Positions 1-10,295 of a stretch of DNA of 64,000 bases are shown here, piece by piece. The stretch is from contig CACFTS010000001.1 in NCBI GenBank assembly GCA_902569285.1, positions 1 through 64,000 on the forward strand. The letters are read 5' to 3'. The notes under the pieces are model-generated. The model worked only from the letters and a program-made list of their open reading frames with translations. It made no database searches and was not told where the DNA came from. The DNA is from an uncultured Pelagibacteraceae bacterium (GTDB lineage: Bacteria > Pseudomonadota > Alphaproteobacteria > Pelagibacterales > Pelagibacteraceae). Numbering within the stretch: the first letter of the stretch is position 1; each line of letters starts with the position of its first letter. The translations under genes and the position numbers were made by a program.

Positions 1-53
1 ATAATCTATTCAAGATTTATTTACTTTACCACATATAAAGATACATTATTTTT

Positions 54-2111
54 GTGAAAGCATTTTTAGAAAGATACTTAAACTATATTATTTTTTTTAT
101 ATTATTAATTTTATTAATTACTATAAAGATAATTAATCCACCATTTATAAAATCAATTTCTAATTTAAGTTTTGATGTTTATCAAAAAGTTTTTACTTTA
201 GAAAAAAAAGATACAGATGTAGTTATAATTGATATCGATGAAGATAGCCTTGGAAAATTTGGTCAATTTCCTTGGAGTAGATCTGTTTTTGCAAAGATAC
301 TAGATCAACTCAATACTTCAAATCCTAAAGCAATTGGCTTTGATATATTCTTTGCTGAAAAAGATAAACAATCACCTGAAGAAATAATCAAATCATATAA
401 TTTAATTCCTTCTGATATGGTTGACTTGCAAAAATTAAAAAGTCATGACGAATTATTTGCAGAAAAATTAAAAGCGTCTAAATCAATCATTGCTGTCCTT
501 GGAAGCAATGTTCCTTCACATTCAAATTATGACAGGAAGGCTAAAGCAAAATTTCTATCTAAAGGAGGTGATCCGAAACAATTTACATACTCTTATCCTT
601 ATTCAATAGGATCTTTAGAAAGTTTAGAAGAAAATGTTAAAGGTTTAGGTTCTATATCTTTTTTAGATCAATCAGATGGAATAATAAGATCATTACCTCT
701 CTTAGTTAGATTTAATGAAAAACTATATCCAACTATGGGTTTAGAAATGGTTCGAGTTGGATCTAAACAAAAAAATATTTATGTAGAACTTAATGAAGTT
801 GGGATTAAAAGAATAAGTGCCAGACCTCACAAAATCAAGTCGGATCCAAACGGTATTATTTGGATTAAATATAAAAAATCATTAAAAGAACAATTTATAT
901 CCGCTAGTAAAGTTTATGATGGTGAGTTCAAAAAAGATTTTTTTGAAAATAAATATGTTTTAATTGGTGCATCTGCTCAAGGATTATTCGATTTAGTTAA
1001 AACTCCACTTGGAGTTACTATTCCAGGAGTTGAAGTTCACGCAAATGTTATAGAAAATATTTTAGATCAATCATATTTATTAAGAAATCCAAACACTTAC
1101 ATTTTTGAATTATTATTTTCTATTATAGTTGCTTTAATAACATTTGTATTATCACAGAAAATTAAACCGAAATATAGTTTATCAATTTTCTTTGGAAATA
1201 TTTTAGTAATTATAATAATTGGATTTTCAATTTACAAATTTAGATCTGAACTTGTTGATATAAGTTATCCAATATTTATTGTAACTTTAACATTCCTTAC
1301 TGGACTTTATTTTAGGTTTATAGAGGAAAATAAACTTGCTTTAGCAAATTTACAAAAAGAAGCTAAACTTTTAAAAGAAAGAGAGCTTGCGGCAGGGGTT
1401 CAGAAAAGTTTATTTCCAGATATATCGAAGTTTGAAAATTTTATATATGCTAAAAATGTTCCAGCAAGAGATGTGTCAGGAGACTATTTTGATGTTGTAA
1501 GATCCACACCTGAAGAATATTTTTTTACATTAGCCGATGTTTCTGGAAAAGGAATTAAAGCTGGAATGTATATGGCAAAAGCTTCTTCAATTTTTAGAAC
1601 ACTTACTAATTTAAAATATCCAATAGAAAAAGTTGTATTTGGTGTAAACAATGAGCTGGTTGAAGCTAAATTTAAAGGAATGTTTGTAACAGCTGTTTTT
1701 GGAAAATTAAATATCAAAACTGGAGAATTAGTTTTTATTAATGCGGGTCATGAAAGCATCCTAACGTTTGATCAAAACAAAAATTATGAATATATAAAAT
1801 CTGAAATGCCTCCAATTGGCATTGTGAAATATTTTACAGAGTCGATGGTAAAATCAAATACGATTAATATGAAAGATAAAACTTTTGTAGTTTATACCGA
1901 CGGTGTAACAGAAGGGTATTTAAAAAATGGTGAGGAATTAGGAGCTGAAGGTGTTCAAAAAATTATAAACGATATGTCTGAAATAACTCCTAAAACGATA
2001 GTTGAATCCATTGAAAAAGAGCTAAATTGGGGAGCTGAAAAATTACGTGATGATATTACGTGTATGGCAATAAACATAAAAAACACTGAATTAATAAAAA
2101 AAACTAAATAA
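54..2111 (+). CDS. CHASE2-domain sensor with C-terminal SpoIIE/PP2C-type serine phosphatase (RsbU-like)
   Basis: N-terminal TM plus CHASE2-like region (DVVIIDIDEDSLGKFGQFPWSR..., GVEVHANVIENIL), three TM helices, then a PP2C/SpoIIE domain (DVSGDYFDVV, LADVSGKGIKAGMYMA, NAGHE, VYTDGVTEG). GTG start at 54. Confidence 0.85.
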   Translation: MKAFLERYLNYIIFFILLILLITIKIINPPFIKSISNLSFDVYQKVFTLEKKDTDVVIIDIDEDSLGKFGQFPWSRSVFAKILDQLNTSNPKAIGFDIFFAEKDKQSPEEIIKSYNLIPSDMVDLQKLKSHDELFAEKLKASKSIIAVLGSNVPSHSNYDRKAKAKFLSKGGDPKQFTYSYPYSIGSLESLEENVKGLGSISFLDQSDGIIRSLPLLVRFNEKLYPTMGLEMVRVGSKQKNIYVELNEVGIKRISARPHKIKSDPNGIIWIKYKKSLKEQFISASKVYDGEFKKDFFENKYVLIGASAQGLFDLVKTPLGVTIPGVEVHANVIENILDQSYLLRNPNTYIFELLFSIIVALITFVLSQKIKPKYSLSIFFGNILVIIIIGFSIYKFRSELVDISYPIFIVTLTFLTGLYFRFIEENKLALANLQKEAKLLKERELAAGVQKSLFPDISKFENFIYAKNVPARDVSGDYFDVVRSTPEEYFFTLADVSGKGIKAGMYMAKASSIFRTLTNLKYPIEKVVFGVNNELVEAKFKGMFVTAVFGKLNIKTGELVFINAGHESILTFDQNKNYEYIKSEMPPIGIVKYFTESMVKSNTINMKDKTFVVYTDGVTEGYLKNGEELGAEGVQKIINDMSEITPKTIVESIEKELNWGAEKLRDDITCMAINIKNTELIKKTK

Positions 2112-2121
2112 TTATTTTTAA

Positions 2122-3363
2122 TTACCCGATTAAAGCACCAACATTGAATATTGGAGAGTACATAGCGATCATAAGCCCTCCAATCATGATTCCCATAAAA
2201 ACAATCATAATAGGCTCAATTAAACTTGAAAGGTTCTCAACAACTGTATCGAACTCTGCCTCATAATATTTTGCAACTGAGCCAAACATTTCATCTAGTT
2301 GTCCAGTTTGTTCACCGACTGAAATAAGTTGTCCAAATGTAGGTGGAAACAAAGGATCTTTTAAAAATAATTTTGTTAATGTGTCTCCAGAAAAAACTCC
2401 TTTTTTTACATTCTCTAAAGACTCTAAAACAACCATATTAGTACTAACTGATTTTGCAATTTCTAAACTTTCAAGTAAATTCACACCTGCAGCACTTAAA
2501 TTACCCATAATTAATGAAATTCTAGCTAACATTGATTTTAATATCATGTCACCAAAGATTGGTAATTTCAAAACTCTTTTATGCCATGCGTATCTAATTT
2601 TTTCATTTTTTGCAGTTAAATATTTAAAAGCAACAAAGAAAGTTATAAGTGAAAGTAAAAGAATAAGACCACCTGTTCCTCTTAAAAAATCACTCATTGC
2701 CATAATTGTTGCCGTTGCAGCAGGTAATTTTATTCCCATTCCATCATACATTTTAGCAAATACTGGAACGACTTTAATTAACATGAAGGCACTGACGGTA
2801 ATTGCAACTGTAAACATAATGCTTGGATACATTAAAGCTGATTTTATTTTTTTTTTAATATTTTCTTTTTTTTCAAGAGACTCTACAATTTTATGCAAAA
2901 ATACATCCAACTTACCACTAGCTTCTCCAGCTTTTATTAAGTTTACATAAATGTTATCAAACAGTTCTGGATATTTTTCGAAGCATTTTGATAAAGTAAC
3001 CCCACCTTCTAAGCTTTTTCTTATATCTTCAATAACATCTTTCATTGCAGGGCTTTCTATCTGATCTCTTAACATTCCTAAAACTTGCAGAATAGGTAAG
3101 CCTGCTTTAACCATCGTAGCAAATTGCTTTGAAAACATTAAGACATCTTCGACTTTAGCTTTTTTTTTGCCAAAAAGACTTAAGCCTTTGCCTTTTTTCT
3201 TATCTTTTTCTCCAGATTTTTTCTTTTTTGAAGAACGTACTATATTGGTAATTATTATCTTTTGTTCTTTTAGTTTGTGAGATGCTTCATCTAAATTTAA
3301 AGCTTCGATTTCGCCATCTACATATTTTCCGTCAGAAATCCCTTTGTATGTAAAAGTTTCCAT
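2122..3363 (-). CDS. pilC: Type IV pilus / T2SS inner-membrane platform protein (PilC/GspF family)
   Basis: Two T2SF domains (FSKQFATMVKAGLPILQVL; ARISLIMGNLSAAGVNLLESLEIA), TM segments and C-terminal EPIMIVFMGIMIGGLMIAMYSPIF. Confidence 0.93.
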   Translation of the reverse strand: METFTYKGISDGKYVDGEIEALNLDEASHKLKEQKIIITNIVRSSKKKKSGEKDKKKGKGLSLFGKKKAKVEDVLMFSKQFATMVKAGLPILQVLGMLRDQIESPAMKDVIEDIRKSLEGGVTLSKCFEKYPELFDNIYVNLIKAGEASGKLDVFLHKIVESLEKKENIKKKIKSALMYPSIMFTVAITVSAFMLIKVVPVFAKMYDGMGIKLPAATATIMAMSDFLRGTGGLILLLSLITFFVAFKYLTAKNEKIRYAWHKRVLKLPIFGDMILKSMLARISLIMGNLSAAGVNLLESLEIAKSVSTNMVVLESLENVKKGVFSGDTLTKLFLKDPLFPPTFGQLISVGEQTGQLDEMFGSVAKYYEAEFDTVVENLSSLIEPIMIVFMGIMIGGLMIAMYSPIFNVGALIG

Positions 3364-3376
3364 AAATTAAAATTAT

Positions 3377-5128
3377 TTATTCGTTAGAAAGAACTCTTTC
3401 GTATTCTCTAAAATTAAGTTCCCCCGCTGCAATTAATCTTCTGCCCATATCTTGCATTGTTTGGAAACCTTCTTTAATTGCAATTTCTCTTAGTTCAGGA
3501 GTTGTTGCTTGCCTTAAGATTGCTTCTTTTATAGGTTTAGATACAGAAAGTATTTCATAAATACCTTGTCTTCCTTTATAGCCTGTGTCGCTACATTTTG
3601 CACAACCTTTTCCTTTAATAGCTTTAACTCTAGATGCTAATTCTGCTGTAAAACCTAAATCTTGTAAAACCTTTGGGGTAACATCATCATCAGGAACCTT
3701 GCAATCTTTACAATTTCTTCTCGCAAGTCTTTGTGCAAGAACAAGTTGACAAGCAGCGCTGATTAAATAATCGGGCGTACCCATATTTTGTAATCTAGTT
3801 ATAGTGCTTGGAGCATCATTCGTGTGCAGAGTACTAAATACTAAGTGCCCTGTTAATGCAGCTTTTAATCCAATATCTACCGTTTCTTTATCTCGCATCT
3901 CTCCAACAAGTATAATTTCCGGGTCTTGTCTTAAAAAAGATCTAAGTGCAGTAGCAAAAGTTAAACCTATATCATCTTTAATTTGAACTTGTCCAACTCC
4001 ATCTAATTCATATTCAACTGGATCTTCTGCTGTTAAAATATTTAAATGAGGTTTACTTACCTCTTTTAAAATACTGTAAAGAGTAGTCGATTTACCAGAT
4101 CCTGTAGGCCCTGTTACAAGAATTAAACCTTGAGTACCATGGATTGCTTTTCTTAAATTTTTTAAATCTTGTTCATCAAAATTAAGTTGCTCCAAAGTTA
4201 TGTCTCCTGCGTCTTTATTTAATACACGCATTACTATTCTTTCATTGTTTGCTGTTGGCAAAATTGAAAGTCGAAGATCCACTACTTTACCTTCGATTTT
4301 AAAATTTATTGCTCCATCTTGAGGAAGTCTTCTTTCTGCAATATCAAGTTTACCCATAATTTTAAAACGAGTTACGACAGCTCCATAATTGTCATGCAAA
4401 AATTTTTTATATTGTTCTTGTTCTTTGAGCATTCCATCCTGTCTATATCTTACTCTTGATGAAAATCTGAAAGGTTCAATATGAATATCACTTACTCCAT
4501 TTTTAATAGCATCAGCAACCACTGCCGTACTAAATTTTATTACCTCAGATTCATTTTCAATAGCTTCTATATCTTCCTCTGGTTTATCTTCTAGTATTTC
4601 TCCTGCCTCACCTAAATCAGAATCAAAAGTTTTTTGTTTTTCTTTATTTTCTTTTCTGATGGTTGCTGTAGTTACTTCACCACTCTCCGAAGATAAATTT
4701 TCTATAAACGTTGAAATTTGAGTTAATGGAGCCGCATGTAGTTCAATATTTTTTTTTGTTATTGCTTTTAGGTTTCTCATTAAATTAAGCTTAGAGCTAT
4801 CTGGGATTGCTATGTGTAAAGTTTTTCCATCCATTTTAAATGGAGCAACAAAATTTACTTTTATATAATTTGAAGGAAGAATAGTTTTAATTTCATCAGT
4901 TATTTCTTGTTTAGTTAAATCAACTATATCTAAATTTTGTTCTTTAACCAAAATATCAAGAATACTTTTTTCGTCAGTAAGTTTAAGATCAAATACTGCA
5001 TCTATTTGTGATTTATTACCCTCAGTGCTTGTCTTTTTAATCTTGATTAAATCTTTTCCAGAAATAATATCATTATCAATTAAAACATTGATTAAATTAA
5101 TTTCGCTTTCTCTGCTTATTTTTAACAT
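3377..5128 (-). CDS. pilB: Type IV pilus assembly ATPase (PilB/GspE family)
   Basis: Walker A GPTGSGKSTTLYS, Asp box, Walker B EIILVGEMRDKETVDIGLKAALTGHLVFSTLHTN, tetracysteine zinc motif CKDCK...CAKC. Confidence 0.95.
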   Translation of the reverse strand: MLKISRESEINLINVLIDNDIISGKDLIKIKKTSTEGNKSQIDAVFDLKLTDEKSILDILVKEQNLDIVDLTKQEITDEIKTILPSNYIKVNFVAPFKMDGKTLHIAIPDSSKLNLMRNLKAITKKNIELHAAPLTQISTFIENLSSESGEVTTATIRKENKEKQKTFDSDLGEAGEILEDKPEEDIEAIENESEVIKFSTAVVADAIKNGVSDIHIEPFRFSSRVRYRQDGMLKEQEQYKKFLHDNYGAVVTRFKIMGKLDIAERRLPQDGAINFKIEGKVVDLRLSILPTANNERIVMRVLNKDAGDITLEQLNFDEQDLKNLRKAIHGTQGLILVTGPTGSGKSTTLYSILKEVSKPHLNILTAEDPVEYELDGVGQVQIKDDIGLTFATALRSFLRQDPEIILVGEMRDKETVDIGLKAALTGHLVFSTLHTNDAPSTITRLQNMGTPDYLISAACQLVLAQRLARRNCKDCKVPDDDVTPKVLQDLGFTAELASRVKAIKGKGCAKCSDTGYKGRQGIYEILSVSKPIKEAILRQATTPELREIAIKEGFQTMQDMGRRLIAAGELNFREYERVLSNE

Positions 5129-5133
5129 TTTTT

Positions 5134-6687
5134 TTATAATATTCTTGGAGCAATAAACACCAATAATTCATCTAGTGTATCTGATTTACTCTTTCCTTGA
5201 AACATTTTTCCTATAATAGGTACCTTGTTCATGCCTGGAACACTTGATTTACTGTCTGAAACTACATTCTTTTTAATACCTCCGATTACAACTATGTCAC
5301 CGTCTGCGACTAATAATTTTGTATTAATTTCCATTGTATTAATTCCTACACTTCCAGCATTTGTTCTATTTGGAGAGTCGTTATTAACTTTTACGTCTAA
5401 AAGTACGTTTCCATCACCAATAATACTAGGTGTTACAGTCATTACTAGTGCAGCATCTTTATAAGTGTCTGCACCATCACCCCCTGCAACTGGTATTTGT
5501 TCACCTTGTTTGATTGTAGCTGTTTGGTTATCTAGAGAAAATATTTTTGGATTAGAAATAATTTTAGATAAACCTCGTTTTTCTAAAGCTTCTAATTCAA
5601 CTTTTAATACTGCTGAACCTGTTTTTTTTAATATACCTATACCACTTGTAGCAGCTCCTGCAGGAAAGTTTAGTATTGTATCTTTCCCTGCACCAAAGTT
5701 TGCAGTGTCATCACTTAGTACAGCATCTGGCCCTGAAGGTGCACCTACTGAACTACCACCTTGAGTACCTCCAATCCTTTCATCTTGTCTTGAATAAGCA
5801 CCACCTAATTTATTTCCTAACTCTTGTTCAAAAGAAGATTCAGCTTCAACAATAAATACTTCCATCAAAACTTGTTTAGTTCTTACATCTATTTCTCTAA
5901 TTACTTTATCTACAACGTCTAAATCTTTTTCTTTACCTCTGACAATAATTGAACGTGTTGTTTTTTCTTCTGTAACCTGAATTGGAACAAATGAACCAGT
6001 GTTTGAAGTTGAAGTAAATAATTCAACTATTGTTGCTTTCGCTTCTGCAGGAGAAATATAATAGAGTCTAAATATTTCAGAGATAATTGGTTCAACAGAA
6101 TCCTCTAATTCAACTTTTTTCTTCACAGCTTGCGCTCTAGCTGATTTATAACTTTCTTGCGAAGTCAGTGTTGCTGGTGTAGCTACTCTAATTATATTGC
6201 TTCCAACATCAATATCTGCTGCATAGTTTTTCATATCTAATAAAGCGTTAAATGCTTTATCCCAAGGAACTTCTACTAATTGCGCTGTAATTGAGCCAGC
6301 CACATCTTCGCCAACAAGAATATTTACACCACCAATTTTTCCCATCAATCTCATAGCTTCGCTATAATCCATGTTTTGAAAGTTAAAAGTTAAATTCTGT
6401 TTTAAACTCTTATACTCATCAGGAATTAAAAGATAATTTTTCTCTTTAACTGAAGAAATTTTCTTTCTTTTTTTAAGTTTTACGACATCTGCTTCTACCG
6501 GTATTGGTCCCATATCTGCTGTTTTCTCAAGCTCTGCTTTTCCTAATTTTTTAACATCTGTTTTGATTAAAGGAGTGTCATGTTTAAAACCTTTAGTTCC
6601 TTTTTTCCCCATAGTTGTACAACCCGCAAGAAATAATCCTATTAGAATTAAATTTACAAAAGTTTTAAAATAAGGTTTTGTCATCAA
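5134..6687 (-). CDS. Type IV pilus secretin, lipoprotein form (PilQ/MshL family)
   Basis: Lipobox LAGC at N-terminus; secretin N-domain (YSEAMRLMGKIGGVNILVGEDVAGSITAQLVEVPWDKAFNALL); C-terminal secretin signature (VPGMNKVPIIGKMFQGKSKSDTLDELLVFIAPRIL). Confidence 0.92.
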   Translation of the reverse strand: MMTKPYFKTFVNLILIGLFLAGCTTMGKKGTKGFKHDTPLIKTDVKKLGKAELEKTADMGPIPVEADVVKLKKRKKISSVKEKNYLLIPDEYKSLKQNLTFNFQNMDYSEAMRLMGKIGGVNILVGEDVAGSITAQLVEVPWDKAFNALLDMKNYAADIDVGSNIIRVATPATLTSQESYKSARAQAVKKKVELEDSVEPIISEIFRLYYISPAEAKATIVELFTSTSNTGSFVPIQVTEEKTTRSIIVRGKEKDLDVVDKVIREIDVRTKQVLMEVFIVEAESSFEQELGNKLGGAYSRQDERIGGTQGGSSVGAPSGPDAVLSDDTANFGAGKDTILNFPAGAATSGIGILKKTGSAVLKVELEALEKRGLSKIISNPKIFSLDNQTATIKQGEQIPVAGGDGADTYKDAALVMTVTPSIIGDGNVLLDVKVNNDSPNRTNAGSVGINTMEINTKLLVADGDIVVIGGIKKNVVSDSKSSVPGMNKVPIIGKMFQGKSKSDTLDELLVFIAPRIL

Positions 6688-7190
6688 TTGTTTCTTTCAA
6701 TAATTTGATTTTTAAAGTTGATTGCTACTAAGGAATCTTCCCCTCTTTCAAAAACTACCTCTTTTTGACTTATACTTATTAATTTTATGCCTGGCGATAA
6801 TTCTTCAAAAAAACCTAAATTTATAATTTCACCATCTTCATTAATTAGCGAAGCATACCCTTCATCTTTACCCACGATTACCCCAATCAGTTTGTAATTA
6901 AATACACTTAAGTTTCTTTTCTCCTCTTCTGTATCGGCAATTAATTTCACTGAACTTCCACCACCAAGGGAACCATCGCCAACAAAAGGGTCATTCAATG
7001 GCAAAGGTTCTTCCTTGCCAACTTCTGAACTTATATTTGAATTTTGTAATGCTTGTTGCTTTTTTATTTTTTGATTTATTTCTTTTGCTTTCTCAACAAT
7101 ATTTTTTTCGGTATCATGATTGTCTGCATACGCAATCGAAAATGTGAATAATACACAAATGATAAATATTAATTTTCTAAAAAAAATCAT
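6684..7190 (-). CDS. PilP/MshK-like pilus accessory protein
   Basis: Signal peptide; 'LNDPFVGDG...FNYKLIGVIVGKDEGYASLINEDGEIINLG' resembles PilP-type small beta domain; position in the operon between PilO-like and secretin genes. Confidence 0.6.
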   Translation of the reverse strand: MIFFRKLIFIICVLFTFSIAYADNHDTEKNIVEKAKEINQKIKKQQALQNSNISSEVGKEEPLPLNDPFVGDGSLGGGSSVKLIADTEEEKRNLSVFNYKLIGVIVGKDEGYASLINEDGEIINLGFFEELSPGIKLISISQKEVVFERGEDSLVAINFKNQIIERNN

Positions 7191-7878
7191 CTGCTAAACC
7201 TACTATTGTTAAAGTTCCATTTACTTTTATCGCTCCAGTTGAATCACCCATTCCTTTTACCACTTGTATAGACTCCTTGTCAAAATTTAACATTTTTTGT
7301 GATAAGGAAAGTTGTCTTTTAAACTTAATATATCCTAAAAAGTTACCAGTTATTTCGTAATCTACTGGAATTGTATAATAAGCAACATTTTTAACTGATT
7401 TTTTTTTCTTTTTCGTACTTTTTTTCTTCTTTTTTCCAGTTGCTTTTGCGATAGCATCTGATTTGGTGACTTCTTTAATATCTCTCTTTTCAATTTTAGA
7501 AATTACTAAATTATTCATGGCTGCAAATTCACTTAAAGTTTGATAAAGACCCTCAACTTCTGCTCTTGTATGAAATAATGTTGAATACTGCTCGTATTCA
7601 GGTCTCATTTTTTTAATTTTTTTATTTGCAATTTTAATATTTTGTATGAACTTTTCCGTTTCTTCTTTTTTTGAATTCATATCATTAAGTTGAGCTTTCT
7701 TTTTATTTACTATCGGATTCAAAACTCCATAAAATATGATTAAAAAAAATATTACAGCTCCAAAAGATATTCCAATTTTAATCCATGTTTTTTTCTCCAC
7801 TCTTTTTAGTTTCGCTTGAATATCTTCAAGAGATATGTTCTTTAAATCTATATTTTTAAAATCAATATTAAAATTCAT
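7177..7878 (-). CDS. PilO/MshJ-like pilus assembly protein
   Basis: Single N-terminal TM, coiled-coil, then ferredoxin-like region ('YYTIPVDYEITGNFLGYIKFKRQLS'); position after the PilM-PilN fusion gene. Confidence 0.75.
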   Translation of the reverse strand: MNFNIDFKNIDLKNISLEDIQAKLKRVEKKTWIKIGISFGAVIFFLIIFYGVLNPIVNKKKAQLNDMNSKKEETEKFIQNIKIANKKIKKMRPEYEQYSTLFHTRAEVEGLYQTLSEFAAMNNLVISKIEKRDIKEVTKSDAIAKATGKKKKKSTKKKKKSVKNVAYYTIPVDYEITGNFLGYIKFKRQLSLSQKMLNFDKESIQVVKGMGDSTGAIKVNGTLTIVGLADDFF

Positions 7879-7880
7879 AA

Positions 7881-10295
7881 CTAAACTTTCTTAATCTTAA
7901 CAAAAACTCTAAACCCTTTCATTGTAACACCACCTTTCGCTGTTCGAGGAAGTCTCATTGATGAAAGGGATGCTTGTTCAATTAATTTTTGTTTACCTAA
8001 ATTTTCAATAAATTTTAAAATATCTTGATCACTTGCTGCAACACCTTGGATTGTGATCATGTAACCACCGTTATAATCAACTTTGTCAAACTTCAGTTTT
8101 GAAGGCACACTCGATGCTATTTGAGCTAATACCCTGTAAGTTAATTCTTTATTAGATTTTAATGTACTGCTTAATTTTAAAGTTGTTTGTATTAGCTGCA
8201 GTTCTTTAGTAGTTTTCTTTAATTCTAATGATTTTTGTTCATGAATTTTCATAACATTAGAATAATTCTCAAGTTTTTTATTGTACGAATGAATATTCCA
8301 AAATGATAATGTAAATAATATTAAATATAATGCTGCAATACCAGTTGCTAATCCCTTAAAAGCAAAGCTAGATATTGCTTTCATTTTCTTTTTCTGGAAC
8401 ATGCTTTTTCTGTCTGGAAGTAAATTTATATTTTTTGCTGCGGTTACAAATTTATAATATCCAAATACATCAAGCTTTCTGAATGCTAAACCTATTGATG
8501 TAGTAAAGTATGATCTATTTTTTAAATTAACTTGTTGGTCAAATTGTTGTGGAACTTTTAAGCCTTCAATTGGATCAAATAAATTAAATCCAACATTCAT
8601 TAATGTTTTTCTAAAAATAGATAAATAATCCTCAACATTTTCTAAGTCTGAGACAACTTTTAAACTTCTAATTCTTTTTTCGTATTTAGTTTCAAAATCT
8701 TGAACTGCTTGTTTTACTTGTGTTGTGTATCTTCTTACTAATGCTTCTTTCTCCTCTGCATCTGTAGATTCTAATAAAATTTTTCTATCTTGGCCTCTTA
8801 AAAAAATATCAGTAATTATTGGATTATTATCATATAAAATCATTAAATAATTTTCATCTAAACCAAATTCTAAAACAGCTGTTAAATTTGCATCATCTTT
8901 TTTGTTTGAAATTTGATTAATTTGATCGACAGCAGATTTTAATGCGAAACATTTAACATCAATAATAACTGGATTTAGGCCACTATTTTTTACGATTGAT
9001 ACATAACCATTTATATCGGCTAATTTAGAAGCAACAAATAAGATATCCATGGTGTTATCTTTTTCATTTCTATTTATTACTTGATGAAAAATTGAATAAT
9101 CATCTAAATTATCTGTTAGCTGAACTAAGTTTTCCCATAATGAATTCGTTTCTATTGCTTTTTGTAACTCTTCATCTTTCAACAATGGAGAAGTGACTAC
9201 TCTTATTATTGCACTTGTAACTGGGATAGAAATAGCAACGTTCCCTACATCTATTTTTGATTTTTGTAATGCCAAACTAAGTTCTGTTGTAACCTTTTCA
9301 GCATTTTCTAAAACACTACTTTCATCTGGAATATCTACTTTATGAGTATAAAATTTTTCCAATACCCACTGATTATTCTTATCAGAGTTTATTTGTGCCA
9401 ATCTTATCTCTTTATTTGTAAGCTCAATACCAATTACTTCCTCTCCTTTAATTGAAGATTTTCCTATTTTTGATTTAAAAAAGTTTAATATTTTATTTAA
9501 AGAGTTATTTTTATTTTTAACCGGAGACTTAGGAAGTTTAATTCCTTTTAAAGAAGGTTTTTTAAATTTTAAATTCTTAAATTTACCTAAAATATTAGAA
9601 ACTTTATTTTTAGCAGTCGCATCAACACTATCTTCTGCTTTTTCTACAGCTTCATTGCTTAAAGTAACATCATTATTAACTCCAGACTGTATTTCGGTAC
9701 TTATATTTTGTTTGCTCACATTAGGAGTTGCTTCTGTTGAAACAGTTGGGCTAGGTTTTTCCTCCACATTTACTGTGGGATCGGGTTGTTCTTGAGTTAA
9801 TGGCTGATTTTGCTGTTGTTCTCCGGTTGTTTGTTGAATTTGTTGTCCTTCATCAGCAAGTTTTTTCAATTTCTCACTTTCAGAATGTATATCATCAAAC
9901 CATTTCTCTAAAATTGGAATTGCTTCATCAAGGTTTTGTGTTCCTGACGAAGAAATTTTTTGTTTTCCATCAATATAAAGTCTGCCTACCCAATTTTTTG
10001 ATTTAAGTTCACCTTTATATTTGTCTTGTCTTATATATATATGCAATCTTCCATCTTTTTTATGAATAACCTGATGTTCAGTTGCTTCTTTTTTAACTTC
10101 ATTGGCTGTTTCATCATTTTTCACTTGATTTTCAGAAACATTTTGGTTTTCAGAAACATTTTGGTTTTCACCAGAATTTTCATCAGGAGAATTGTCTAAG
10201 TTTTCATCAACCGAAGGTTGATTTTCAACTTTTTCACCATTTTCCTCATTTTCATTAGAGGAATTTATATTTTCATCTTTTTTATCTTCACTCAT
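7881..10295 (-). CDS. PilM-PilN fusion (MshI-like) with additional N-terminal basic beta-beta-beta-alpha domain
   Basis: Actin-like PilM core (GEEVIGIELTNKEIRLAQI...LTAVLEFGLDENYLMILYD), then TM and PilN-like C-terminus (RKSMFQKKKMKAISSFAFKGLATGIAALYLILFTLSFWN...SSVPSKLKFDKVDYNGGYMITIQGVA). N-terminus has an acidic low-complexity leader plus 'DGRLHIYIRQDKYKGELKSKNWVGRLYIDGKQKISSSGTQNLDEAIPILEKWFDDI'. Confidence 0.85.
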   Translation of the reverse strand: MSEDKKDENINSSNENEENGEKVENQPSVDENLDNSPDENSGENQNVSENQNVSENQVKNDETANEVKKEATEHQVIHKKDGRLHIYIRQDKYKGELKSKNWVGRLYIDGKQKISSSGTQNLDEAIPILEKWFDDIHSESEKLKKLADEGQQIQQTTGEQQQNQPLTQEQPDPTVNVEEKPSPTVSTEATPNVSKQNISTEIQSGVNNDVTLSNEAVEKAEDSVDATAKNKVSNILGKFKNLKFKKPSLKGIKLPKSPVKNKNNSLNKILNFFKSKIGKSSIKGEEVIGIELTNKEIRLAQINSDKNNQWVLEKFYTHKVDIPDESSVLENAEKVTTELSLALQKSKIDVGNVAISIPVTSAIIRVVTSPLLKDEELQKAIETNSLWENLVQLTDNLDDYSIFHQVINRNEKDNTMDILFVASKLADINGYVSIVKNSGLNPVIIDVKCFALKSAVDQINQISNKKDDANLTAVLEFGLDENYLMILYDNNPIITDIFLRGQDRKILLESTDAEEKEALVRRYTTQVKQAVQDFETKYEKRIRSLKVVSDLENVEDYLSIFRKTLMNVGFNLFDPIEGLKVPQQFDQQVNLKNRSYFTTSIGLAFRKLDVFGYYKFVTAAKNINLLPDRKSMFQKKKMKAISSFAFKGLATGIAALYLILFTLSFWNIHSYNKKLENYSNVMKIHEQKSLELKKTTKELQLIQTTLKLSSTLKSNKELTYRVLAQIASSVPSKLKFDKVDYNGGYMITIQGVAASDQDILKFIENLGKQKLIEQASLSSMRLPRTAKGGVTMKGFRVFVKIKKV
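10129..10164. repeat. 18-bp perfect tandem duplication encoding NQNVSE NQNVSE
   Basis: Two consecutive copies of ttttcagaaacattttgg; translated as a repeated ENQNVS in the acidic leader of the PilMN fusion. Confidence 0.9.

Noticed and set aside
2381-2950. 189-aa + strand ORF antisense to pilC
   Set aside because: Antisense of a strongly conserved gene, lysine/isoleucine-rich composition typical of a shadow ORF.
5225-5764. + strand ORFs inside the secretin gene (79 and 99 aa)
   Set aside because: Antisense shadow ORFs of a strongly supported secretin; no recognisable domains.
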